From assembly GCA_947461125.1 (NCBI GenBank), contig CANHHX010000004.1, positions 1-64,000 on the forward strand: 64,000 nucleotides of DNA. Reading direction: 5' to 3'. Under the pieces are notes generated by a model. It was not told where the DNA came from. It searched no databases and saw only the letters and a list, made by a program, of their open reading frames with translations. The DNA is from Bacteroidota bacterium. GTDB lineage: Bacteria > Bacteroidota > Bacteroidia > Chitinophagales > Chitinophagaceae. A program made the position numbers and the translations under genes. Positions 56,101 through 63,074 of the stretch are shown piece by piece; position 1 is the stretch's first letter, and each line of letters begins with the position of its first letter.

Positions 56101-56760
56101 CAATTTAATTCGGTAAGTAAATCGGTAATCATTTTAAGTGAAATCTTATTTAGTGTGATTGGTGTGTTTTTAGGTTTTGCAATTACAGGCATGGAAGTTT
56201 CAGGCCTCATGACAGGACTTGGCATTGTGGGTCTGGCAGGTATTGTGGTTAAAAACGGAATTCTAGTAATCGAGTTTGCCGACGAATTAAGAAGCAGGGG
56301 TATGAAAACCAGAGATGCGATTATTCAGGCAGGAAAAACCAGAATTATTCCGGTACTACTTACTGCTGTTGCAGCGATACTTGGTTTTATTCCAATTGCC
56401 ATTGGCTTTAACATCAACTTTATCACTTTATTTTCGGAATTAAATCCGCATATATTTTTAGGGGGTGATAGCGTTGCGTTTTGGAAACCACTTAGCTGGA
56501 CTATTATATTTGGACTTGCATTTGCGTTTTTCATGACACTCATTATTGTGCCAAGTATGTATTTAATTGCAGAGCGCCTTCGCAGACCGATGCGTAAAAT
56601 GTTTGGTGGAACCTGGATTAGCTTTTTAGGTATCCCTCCATTTACATTTATCTTCTTATTTTTAATGGTGGTTGCTATGATTAAGCAAAAAATAAAAGTG
56701 AAAGCAAGAAAAAATAAATTACAAAACGCTAACGAAACATTTGTAGGTAGCTGGTTTTAA
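53170..56760 (+). CDS. RND efflux transporter permease
   Basis: A 1196-residue inner-membrane proton-driven pump of the AcrB/HAE-1 kind. The first membrane helix (about 24-42), a large porter loop and the membrane bundle with GLGIIVDDAIVVIEN are clear; Asp420 and Asp421 are the proton-relay pair. The second half repeats the plan (GLGIVGLAGIVVKNGILVIEF). It is longer than AcrB (about 1050): the linker between halves (about 530-580) has extra hydrophobic stretches (IGLGILLDIAGAPFFG, LLITFMLLVVL), and the C-terminus adds another after residue 1145. Substrate unknown; it is co-encoded with TetR, TolC and adaptor proteins. Confidence 0.94.
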   Translation: MQFTENIKAKIKEFGPTTWSIKNKTSIYLVILFVSLAGIYQFVTLPKEQFPDIVIPTIYVQTVYVGNSPKDIENLVTRPIEKQIKSITGAKIKKFTSNSQQDFSAIMVEFDTEVKTEVALQKVKDATDKAKQDLPKDLTIEPTVLEVSFSEQPIMSVNVSGDFDLPRLKKYADDLKDRLENLPQINRVDIVGAPEREFQINLDNYRAQSAGVTFDDITYAIQRENMDISGGLLEVGNMKRTLQLKGQLKTASDIANIIVRNTSGAPIYLKDIATIADTTKERESYARLDGKNVVTLNIIKRSGENLIETSDGVKKIVQEGKGKIYPNNLKAVISGDQSIATRSSFNELVNSIIIGFILVLIVLMFFMGVVNAFFVALSVPLSMFVAFVFLPGADLIVGTHVTLNFIVLFALLFGLGIIVDDAIVVIENTHRIFVEGKGKLNVNNAARMAAGEVFIPVLAGTITTLAPFFPLLFWPGIIGKFMVYLPTMLIFTLTASLVVAFIMNPVFAVDFMNHPETDSKEPKSAIFKKKGFWIAIGLGILLDIAGAPFFGNLLITFMLLVVLNRYFITDAIHNFQNKALPWIMNHYESLLQWALKGWRPVQLLIGVIALFFVSLFVFVASIIGGRIPVTFFPKGDPNQLFVYLKLPVGSDVRYTDSITRVLEGRVNKVLGTENGKTNPIVESVISNVAVNAADPTSGDRTTRSELGRIQVSFVEYEKRHGKSTAPYLEQVRQAVQGIPGTEISVNQESGGPPTDPPINIEIASEDFDAMIKTASSLKNYLDSIRVPGVEELKMDVDLKNPEITLSIDRERALIEGVSTAQIGMQIRTALFGKEISKIKEGKEEYKIQLRSNAVQRKNLTDLLNMRLSFRDMASGGAVKNIPISALVKVDPTSTLGSVKRKNQKRLITLRSNVLTTEGYNATGVNQVIGKHIENFKGVTDAVTIKQTGEGEQQAETVAFLGKALLIALMLILFTLVLQFNSVSKSVIILSEILFSVIGVFLGFAITGMEVSGLMTGLGIVGLAGIVVKNGILVIEFADELRSRGMKTRDAIIQAGKTRIIPVLLTAVAAILGFIPIAIGFNINFITLFSELNPHIFLGGDSVAFWKPLSWTIIFGLAFAFFMTLIIVPSMYLIAERLRRPMRKMFGGTWISFLGIPPFTFIFLFLMVVAMIKQKIKVKARKNKLQNANETFVGSWF

Positions 56761-56771
56761 ACTAAAATGTT

Positions 56772-57566
56772 ATGATACAGAATCACGAAATCGATTACAA
56801 AATCTATGGAGAAGAAATGCAGTATGTGGAGGTAGAATTAGACCCAAACGAATCTGCAATTGCCGAACCTGGTGCTTTTATGATGATGGAGGATGGTATC
56901 CAAATGGAAACATTATTTGGTGACGGTAGCGGCGCGCAATCAGGGTTTTTAGGCAAACTAATGAATGCTGGAAAACGCTTATTGGTAGGTGAAAACCTTT
57001 TCATGACCGCGTTTACCAATACTTCGGGTGGCATTAAAACCGTAAGTTTTGCATCACCCTATCCAGGTAAAATTATTCCGCTTGATTTATCGAGATACCA
57101 AAACAAAATTATTTGTCAGAAAGACGCATTTTTATGCGCTGCAAAAGGCGTTAGTGTGGGTATCGAATTTCAGCGCAAATTAGGCACTGGCTTATTTGGC
57201 GGTGAAGGGTTTATTATGCAAAAATTAGAAGGTGATGGCATGGCATTTTTACATGCCTGCGGTCATGTGGTTCAAAAGCAACTACAAGCTGGCGATTTAT
57301 TAAAAATTGATACCGGCTGTATTGTGGGTTTTACGTCTGGTGTTCAATATGATATTGAATTTATTGGGGGTATTAAAAACAGCATTTTTGGGGGCGAAGG
57401 TTTGTTTTTTGCAACCCTCAGAGGACCAGGTACTGTTTGGATTCAAACCCTACCTATTAGCCGTTTAGCTGGCCGCATTTTACAATACGCTACCACATCT
57501 CGTAGAGAGGAAGGTAGTGTACTTGGTGGCATTGGTAATATATTAGATGGCGATGGCTGGAGATAA
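56772..57566 (+). CDS. AIM24/TIGR00266 family protein
   Basis: A 264-residue soluble protein of the TIGR00266/AIM24 family, with beta-helical halves rich in glycine: YVEVELDPNESAIAEPGAFMMME (split), GLFGGEGFIMQKLEGDG and SIFGGEGLFFATLRGPGTVWIQ (split). Bacterial members have no settled function. It starts 11 bases after the RND pump stop and may be read through from that operon. Its end overlaps the TIGR02757 gene by 20 bases. Confidence 0.9.
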   Translation: MIQNHEIDYKIYGEEMQYVEVELDPNESAIAEPGAFMMMEDGIQMETLFGDGSGAQSGFLGKLMNAGKRLLVGENLFMTAFTNTSGGIKTVSFASPYPGKIIPLDLSRYQNKIICQKDAFLCAAKGVSVGIEFQRKLGTGLFGGEGFIMQKLEGDGMAFLHACGHVVQKQLQAGDLLKIDTGCIVGFTSGVQYDIEFIGGIKNSIFGGEGLFFATLRGPGTVWIQTLPISRLAGRILQYATTSRREEGSVLGGIGNILDGDGWR

Positions 57567-58335
57567 ATCCAACATACCATCTCTTAAAACATTTTTTGAT
57601 AGCAAGGTTGCGGTATACAATCAGGTAAGTTTTATTAAAGACGACCCTATTTGTATACCGCATTTGTTTTCAAAAAAACAAGACATTGAAATTGCCGGTT
57701 TTTTTGCAAGCATATTTGCATGGGGCAATAGAACTACCATTATACAAAAGTCCAAAGAGCTGATGCAGCTAATGGATAATGCGCCACATCAATTTTGTAT
57801 AGGGCACGAGGAGTCTGACCTTAAAAAACTACTAGCGTTTAAGCACCGCACATTTAATACCACCGATCTACTTTATTTTATCGAATTTTTAAAATCGCAT
57901 TATAATACACACGAAAGTTTAGAAACTGCTTTTTTATTAAGTCCCGACAAAGATCCAGCAGCTAGGCTTCATCATTTTCACCAATATTTTTTTTCACTTC
58001 CCGATGCACCTCTCCGCACCAAAAAGCATATTGCCACCCCTATTAAGGGATCTACCTGTAAACGTTTAAACATGTACCTCAGGTGGATGGTACGTAAAGA
58101 CAACAAAGGCGTTGATTTTGGCATTTGGAACCAAATTAAACCCAGCGAGCTCATATGTCCCATAGACCTTCATGTTGCGCGGGTTGCCAAAAGATTTCAA
58201 TTACTAGACCGCACCAACATAGATTGGCAAGCAGGACTTGAACTTACCCAGTATCTTAAAACGCTGGATCCAAAAGATCCCGTAAAATATGACTTTGCAT
58301 TATTTGGACTAGGTGTCATAGAAAAGTATGTGTAA
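57547..58335 (+). CDS. TIGR02757 family protein
   Basis: A 262-residue cytoplasmic protein matching the TIGR02757 family of Bacteroidota and related phyla. Blocks: DPICIPHLFSKKQDIEIAGFFA (split), AWGNRTTIIQKS, KRLNMYLRWMVRKD and DLHVARVAKRFQLL. The helical layout resembles DNA-glycosylase helix-hairpin-helix proteins, but I cannot name a catalytic residue. It overlaps the preceding gene; a second ATG at 57553 is an alternative start. Confidence 0.83.
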   Translation: MAMAGDKSNIPSLKTFFDSKVAVYNQVSFIKDDPICIPHLFSKKQDIEIAGFFASIFAWGNRTTIIQKSKELMQLMDNAPHQFCIGHEESDLKKLLAFKHRTFNTTDLLYFIEFLKSHYNTHESLETAFLLSPDKDPAARLHHFHQYFFSLPDAPLRTKKHIATPIKGSTCKRLNMYLRWMVRKDNKGVDFGIWNQIKPSELICPIDLHVARVAKRFQLLDRTNIDWQAGLELTQYLKTLDPKDPVKYDFALFGLGVIEKYV

Positions 58336-58344
58336 TTTAATAGT

Positions 58345-58623
58345 ATGGAATTAAGCCTCGAAACCATCGAAAAACTGGACCGCGCTGCGTTAATTCAATT
58401 AATTAACGAATGGATCACCCAAGACTTTAAAAAGCTGCTGCTCGTGCTTTACCGCCTGGACGTGAGTGAGAAAAAACTGAGTCAATTATTAGCTGAAAAT
58501 AAGGGTGTAGACGCCGCCAATATTATAGCTGCCCTTATTATTGAGCGCATCGCAGCGGCAAAAGCTTCTAGGGAAAAGTACAAAATGGACCCTTCTACCA
58601 TTCCGGATGAGGAAAAATGGTGA
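58345..58623 (+). CDS. Conserved small helical protein, function unknown
   Basis: A 92-residue acidic-basic helical protein (LETIEKLDRAALIQLINEW, then ITQDFKKLLLVLYRLDVSE). No signal or membrane helix. It starts 9 bases after the TIGR02757 stop, so it is probably in the same transcript. The composition and regular heptad-like leucines suggest an all-helical, perhaps partner-binding protein. I do not recognise the family beyond a resemblance to conserved hypothetical proteins of Bacteroidota. Confidence 0.7.
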   Translation: MELSLETIEKLDRAALIQLINEWITQDFKKLLLVLYRLDVSEKKLSQLLAENKGVDAANIIAALIIERIAAAKASREKYKMDPSTIPDEEKW

Positions 58624-58702
58624 TTTTCACATAAAACCAAGGGCTAAATCTCCAATTTTGTATAACTTTATAATTCAATTCAAAAACACTAAAACACTTA
58701 TT

Positions 58703-58879
58703 ATGAAAAAAATAATGATGCTTGCTGTTGCAGCTTTACTAACTACAGGTGCTGTATTTGCTTGTGATGGTAAAAAAGATTGCACTAAATGTAAAAAAGA
58801 AGAAAAGAAAGCTTGTGGTAAAGACTGCAAGAAAGATTGCAAAAAATGCAAGAAAGATCCAAAAACTGCAACTCTATAA
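58703..58879 (+). CDS. Small secreted cysteine- and lysine-rich protein
   Basis: A 58-residue protein: a clear signal peptide (KKIMMLAVAALLTTGAVFA) and a mature part of about 38 residues with seven cysteines among lysines (CDGKKDC, CTKCKK, CGKDCKKDCKKCKK). The spacing is CxxC and CxxxC, suited to metal binding or disulfides. A longer in-frame start at 58541 overlaps the previous gene and hides the signal peptide, so 58703 is chosen. It is followed by a strong terminator. Family not recognised. Confidence 0.72.
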   Translation: MKKIMMLAVAALLTTGAVFACDGKKDCTKCKKEEKKACGKDCKKDCKKCKKDPKTATL

Positions 58880-58905
58880 ATTTGTATTTATAAACAAACG
58901 TTTTC

Positions 58906-58937
58906 AAAAAAGCCGCTTCACTATAAGCGGCTTTTTT
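58906..58937. terminator. Bidirectional intrinsic terminator
   Basis: Arms AAAAAAGCCGCTT (58906-58918) and AAGCGGCTTTTTT (58925-58937), loop CACTAT, with A- and T-runs on both sides. It lies between the convergent cysteine-rich peptide and YjjG-type genes and can serve both. Confidence 0.92.
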
Positions 58938-58952
58938 ATTTTCACGAATTAC

Positions 58953-59648
58953 TTATAATAATTTGGCGATTGATGGTAAATCAAAAACTTCGTGTGTTGC
59001 TTTTACATGCGGCGTTGCACCTATATGATTTACAAAAATAGTATCCATGCCAGCGTTGATACCTCCTTTAATATCTGCATCTTGGTTATCGCCAATCATA
59101 ATACTATTACTAGCAGTGGCGCCTGTTTTGGCAAACGCATAATCAAAAATTTCTTTGTTGGGCTTTAAACTATTACTTGCTTCGGAAGTAATAACGGCAC
59201 CAAAATAGGGTGCAATACCAGCATGCTTAATTTTTTGGTGCTGCACATTTTCAAACCCATTGGTTACTAGGTGCATCTGATACCCTTTCCCTTGCAAATA
59301 AGTGAGTAGCTCGGTAGCGCCATCAAACAAGGCTTTTTTGGTAGGTAATACTTCTAAAAAATCAAGTGACATTTGCCTCGATAATGTTTCGTCGGCTATT
59401 TTATATTCTAAAAGTGCCAACCACATCCGTTTCCACTTTAATTCTTCTTGCTTAATAAAACCCTTGGTATATCTGTCCCATAAGCGGTGGTTGTGCGCGC
59501 TGTAATGATCAAAAAAATGATCAAAACTATCTACACCCCTACCCGCTAAGTTGTGCGAAGTATATAAATCTTGCAGGCTTTCTTTGGCATTGGTTTCAAA
59601 ATCCCAAATAGTATGATCGAGGTCAAAGAAAAGGTGTTGGTATTTCAT
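58953..59648 (-). CDS. yjjG: YjjG family noncanonical pyrimidine nucleotidase (HAD)
   Basis: A 231-residue HAD-superfamily phosphatase. Motif I is FFDLDHTIWDF with Asp9 and Asp11; motif II is LVTNG near residue 127; motif III/IV is IMIGDNQDADIKGG near 190. YjjG-type enzymes dephosphorylate unusual pyrimidine nucleotides and so keep them out of DNA. It is divergent from the SDR gene across only 33 bases; a perfect -7 element TAACTTTG on the minus strand (59653-59660) sits just ahead of the start, which would give an almost leaderless message. Confidence 0.88.
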   Translation of the reverse strand: MKYQHLFFDLDHTIWDFETNAKESLQDLYTSHNLAGRGVDSFDHFFDHYSAHNHRLWDRYTKGFIKQEELKWKRMWLALLEYKIADETLSRQMSLDFLEVLPTKKALFDGATELLTYLQGKGYQMHLVTNGFENVQHQKIKHAGIAPYFGAVITSEASNSLKPNKEIFDYAFAKTGATASNSIMIGDNQDADIKGGINAGMDTIFVNHIGATPHVKATHEVFDLPSIAKLL

Positions 59649-59681
59649 GACTCAAAGTTAAACTAGTTTTACACAAAAAAT

Positions 59682-60395
59682 ATGTTACTTCGCAGTATGA
59701 TAGTTGTAATTACAGGCGCCTCAAAAGGTATCGGAAAAGCAGTAGCTACCGAATTTGCAAAAAAAGGATATACCCTTTTACTATGTAGTAGAGGTGAGGC
59801 AGCCTTATACAATACGGTTTCTGAATTACAAACTGCCTACCCGGATGCCAGCATTAAAGCAAGGCCCACCGATATGTCCAACGAAGCAGATGTACTTGCT
59901 TTTGCAACCTGGTGTTTAGAAAAAGGAACACCCGATATTATCGTAAACAATGCGGGGCATTTTGTACCCGGCAGCATTTACAACGAAGCGCCTGGTACAC
60001 TTGCAACTATGATAGAAAGCAATTTGTATAGCGCTTACCATCTAACAAGAGCTTTACTTACACCCATGATGGCCGCAAAAACCGGACACATTTTTAATAT
60101 TTGTTCCATTGCTTCGCTTAACGCATATGCCAATGGCGGTAGTTATAGCATTAGCAAATTTGCCCTTGCAGGTTTTACAAAAAATTTACGCGAAGAATTA
60201 AAGCCGCATGGCATTAAAGTAACCGGCGTATATCCGGGCGCTGTTTATACGGCTAGTTGGGATGGATCTGGCGTAGATCCTAAAAGAATTATGGAAGCAC
60301 AGGATGTTGCCACCATGATTGTAGCAGCAGCCTCCTTATCTATCACAGCAGTGGTAGAAGATATTGTATTAAGGCCTCAGTTAGGCGACTTATAA
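59682..60395 (+). CDS. Short-chain dehydrogenase/reductase
   Basis: A 237-residue NAD(P)-binding oxidoreductase with the classical SDR pattern: cofactor motif TGASKGIG at 11-18, NNAG at 89-92, Ser142, Tyr155 and Lys159 (YSISK). The substrate cannot be told; the closest groups are small ketoreductases. The ATG at 59697 is an alternative start that would give the more usual N-terminus (MIVVITGAS). A -7-like TAGTTTTA (59664-59671) lies ahead. It converges with the psd gene, with 14 bases between the stops. Confidence 0.9.
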   Translation: MLLRSMIVVITGASKGIGKAVATEFAKKGYTLLLCSRGEAALYNTVSELQTAYPDASIKARPTDMSNEADVLAFATWCLEKGTPDIIVNNAGHFVPGSIYNEAPGTLATMIESNLYSAYHLTRALLTPMMAAKTGHIFNICSIASLNAYANGGSYSISKFALAGFTKNLREELKPHGIKVTGVYPGAVYTASWDGSGVDPKRIMEAQDVATMIVAAASLSITAVVEDIVLRPQLGDL

Positions 60396-60409
60396 TACTG
60401 GATTAGTAA

Positions 60410-61069
60410 TTAAGCCCAAGTAGCAAGTACGGTAACACCACCCTTTACCACTTCATTGAGTGCCACATTAATTTTAGTACCAACTGGTAATAAAATATCT
60501 ACGCGGCTACCAAATTTAATAAAGCCGTATTCGTCGGTTTGCTTTACTTCTTGACCAACACTTGTATAATTACAAATACGTTTTGCAAGCGCACCCGCAA
60601 TTTGTTTGTATAAAATAGTACCGTGGCTATTTTCTACCGCTACACTCCATCTTTCATTTTCGGTAGAAGATTTTGGATGCCATGCTACCAAGTACTTTCC
60701 TTTGTGGTACTGGTTATACACCACTTTACCGCTCATTGGATTTCTATTCACGTGCACATTGGCTGGGCTCATAAACACACTCACCTGAATGCGTTTGTCT
60801 TTAAAATATTCTTCGTCTGTAATTTCTTCTATGACTACTACTTTACCATCGGCAGGACAAATAATTTGATTGTCATTGATGGTTAAGGTTCTATTCGGAA
60901 TTCTAAAAAAAGAAATAATAAATAAAAAGAAGAAAAGTGTTAGACCAAAAATAGCTCCAGCAACTCTTGGGCAACAGGTTCCGAGATAAGAAATTGAAAT
61001 TAAATTAATCACGCCAAAAATTAAGGCAGTGATTCCTATGGTACGGTAACCTTCGCGGTGAATTGTCAT
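60410..61069 (-). CDS. psd: Phosphatidylserine decarboxylase family protein
   Basis: A 219-residue short-form phosphatidylserine decarboxylase that makes phosphatidylethanolamine at the inner membrane. Two membrane helices (about 10-28 and 36-56) are followed by the catalytic domain: CPADGKVVVIEE, SPANVHVNRNPMSGKV and the self-cleavage site FGSRVD, where Ser188 should become the pyruvoyl group. It is followed upstream by cdsA, which makes the CDP-diacylglycerol of the same pathway; the two are 34 bases apart on the minus strand. Confidence 0.92.
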   Translation of the reverse strand: MTIHREGYRTIGITALIFGVINLISISYLGTCCPRVAGAIFGLTLFFFLFIISFFRIPNRTLTINDNQIICPADGKVVVIEEITDEEYFKDKRIQVSVFMSPANVHVNRNPMSGKVVYNQYHKGKYLVAWHPKSSTENERWSVAVENSHGTILYKQIAGALAKRICNYTSVGQEVKQTDEYGFIKFGSRVDILLPVGTKINVALNEVVKGGVTVLATWA

Positions 61070-61103
61070 AATGCTAATTTGTGGTGCAAATGTATAGTAA
61101 AAT

Positions 61104-61796
61104 CTATTGCGTAAAAAGTGTTAGCATCAGCCAAACACTTGGGCCTGCTAGTAACAATGAATCAAAACGATCAAAAAAACCACCATGCCCTGGTAAAATA
61201 TGGCCACTATCCTTTACACCGGCCATTCTTTTAAATTTACTTTCTATCAAATCACCAATGGTACCTGTTATGGCAGCCGTTGCACTTACAATAACAAGTG
61301 TTTGATAAGAAAGATTTGTGAACTCCCTTCCTAATAATACCACTGCCACTACCGCAAGTAGGGCGCCACCAATGGTTCCCTCCCATGTTTTTTTAGGAGA
61401 CACCACAGAAAGGGGCGTTTTGCCAATGAATGAACCAACAACATAGGCCATGGTATCATTGATCCAAATACTTACGATCACAAGCATGGGTAATACATAA
61501 TACGCTGTGGTACCTAATACTGAGGCCCAATGTGCAGATGCTAGATGCATAATAGCAAAAAAGCTAATGGTCATATACGCAAGTCCCAAGAAGCTAAATA
61601 ATACGTGAGCAGTTTTAGTATGAATGGTTGGGGTGTTTTTTGTAAGCTTAGTGTATTCAATCAAGCAACCTGTATGCACAATTAAAAAAAGTATAATAAA
61701 ACTATTGATGCTGTAAAAAATAGCACCGAGCATCACCACAACAAAAACGATAGCCGATAATGCCCTTGTTTTAAAAGTTTGAATATCAAATGCCAT
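61104..61796 (-). CDS. cdsA: Phosphatidate cytidylyltransferase (CDP-diacylglycerol synthase)
   Basis: A 230-residue multi-helix inner-membrane enzyme that makes CDP-diacylglycerol from phosphatidate and CTP, the precursor of all phospholipids. The C-terminal signature is complete: SKFKRMAGVKDSGHILPGHG then GFFDRFDS (about 178-206). It is shorter than the E. coli enzyme (about 285) but typical for Bacteroidota. It lies just 7 bases after the DUF2007 gene and precedes psd. Confidence 0.94.
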   Translation of the reverse strand: MAFDIQTFKTRALSAIVFVVVMLGAIFYSINSFIILFLIVHTGCLIEYTKLTKNTPTIHTKTAHVLFSFLGLAYMTISFFAIMHLASAHWASVLGTTAYYVLPMLVIVSIWINDTMAYVVGSFIGKTPLSVVSPKKTWEGTIGGALLAVVAVVLLGREFTNLSYQTLVIVSATAAITGTIGDLIESKFKRMAGVKDSGHILPGHGGFFDRFDSLLLAGPSVWLMLTLFTQ

Positions 61797-61803
61797 ACAA
61801 ATA

Positions 61804-62022
61804 TTATACGGTAAAGTCTAAATGTTCGGACTGCTGATCAATAAGTTCGCGCGCAAATAATACCATATCATGAGGCACGTAGAGTTGTATATCACCAAAC
61901 ATGGGATAACTACTGTCTTGTTTATTTAAAAGTTGAACAGGCACATCATTATCAGCAAGTAAGCCCTCAATAATAGAAGCTTCTGCAAAAACACGAGTGC
62001 TAAATATTTTTTCCCAAGACAT
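61804..62022 (-). CDS. DUF2007 domain protein
   Basis: A 72-residue soluble protein with one DUF2007 domain (a small ferredoxin-like fold related to PII-type regulators): WEKIFSTRVFAEASIIEGLLADNDVPVQLLN (split) and LYVPHDMVLFARELI. Role unknown. The ATG at 62022 (MSWEKIF) is chosen over 62049 as the normal family start. It lies 41 bases after the CPBP gene and directly before cdsA. Confidence 0.82.
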   Translation of the reverse strand: MSWEKIFSTRVFAEASIIEGLLADNDVPVQLLNKQDSSYPMFGDIQLYVPHDMVLFARELIDQQSEHLDFTV

Positions 62023-62063
62023 AATAAATGATTCAGTAAATGAGACCAACTACAATTGTAAAG

Positions 62064-62969
62064 TTACAATGGTTTAGCCAATGTAGCGTTATACTTTTTA
62101 AGTGCATTAAACGAGAACCACAGTATCATGAGCCCATTAAGCCCGGATAAAATGGAAAAGTAGTTTTCATCCATGGCTTTTTCAAGTGATTTGCCTTGTA
62201 TTGTAACTATATAAAGCTGCGTTACAATAAGTCCGTTGTTTAAAAAATGCATTAAAATACTAAGCCAAATATTTTTAGTATGATAAAAAAGTAACCCAAG
62301 TACAATACCTAGTGCTGCCCTAGATAAAAAACCAAAAAATGAAAAATGTATCGCACTAAACAAAACACTCGTTATGATAATGCCTACCCAAACATTTTTT
62401 GTCCATCCAATAAACAGCGGTTGAATGGTAGATCTAAATAATATTTCTTCAAAAATAGCGGGCGCTAATGCCATTACAAATAATGCCGTAACATAATCTA
62501 GCACGCTATCCATGCGTGCCATATTGAGCATAAGTGTTTTATAGGTTTGCTCCAATGCTTTTGCTTGTTCTAATAATCGTGCAGGTAAATAAATATGCTG
62601 GTTCATTTCTGCAAGTGCGCCACTGATTAAAATACCACCAAGCGTAATAAACGCTGTATACAATACTAATTTTGGGCCAGCAATCCGTGAAAAGCCTAGG
62701 GCCTCCATAGTAGTTTGTGACTCCTTTTTATTAATACGCGTAAAAATGATAGCAGGAAATAGAAAAGCAATAAGTGTAGCACCCAAATTGAGGATTTTGG
62801 AAAGACCCGCATTGGCTGGTAAATTAAGTAGCGCTGGCACTTCGAGCAACTTACAATCAAGTAATTGACTGCCCACAATGGACAACAAAAAGGTGCCCAC
62901 AATCATAAATACCCCCAAAAGCCCCATTAAAAAAACAAATTGAACCGGATAACTATAGGTTTGTTTCAT
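62064..62969 (-). CDS. CPBP family intramembrane glutamic-type protease
   Basis: A 301-residue membrane protein with about eight helices. The three CPBP (Abi) motifs are present: EEILFR at about 174-179, FSAIHF with His208, and MHFLNN with His241. Members cleave prenylated or other membrane proteins, or process peptides. The start at 62969 (MKQTYSYP) is chosen; the upstream in-frame ATG at 63062 gives a long hydrophilic leader and leaves almost no space to the divergent dus gene. Substrate unknown. Confidence 0.88.
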   Translation of the reverse strand: MKQTYSYPVQFVFLMGLLGVFMIVGTFLLSIVGSQLLDCKLLEVPALLNLPANAGLSKILNLGATLIAFLFPAIIFTRINKKESQTTMEALGFSRIAGPKLVLYTAFITLGGILISGALAEMNQHIYLPARLLEQAKALEQTYKTLMLNMARMDSVLDYVTALFVMALAPAIFEEILFRSTIQPLFIGWTKNVWVGIIITSVLFSAIHFSFFGFLSRAALGIVLGLLFYHTKNIWLSILMHFLNNGLIVTQLYIVTIQGKSLEKAMDENYFSILSGLNGLMILWFSFNALKKYNATLAKPL

Positions 62970-63074
62970 GAGTTGAAAAATAAGCTTGTAAATTTGTGCG
63001 CCGCCTTTATTGTTGAGAGAACTAAGATAACACTTGAACTGTTTGTAGCAAAGAGTGGACAAATAAATAAACAG

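Noticed and set aside
58541-58702. Longer form of the cysteine-rich peptide starting inside the preceding gene
   Set aside because: It overlaps the 92-residue protein gene out of frame and would bury the clear signal peptide.
62970-63062. Longer N-terminus of the CPBP protease from the ATG at 63062
   Set aside because: The added 31 residues are cysteine-rich and hydrophilic, unlike the family, and would crowd the dus promoter.
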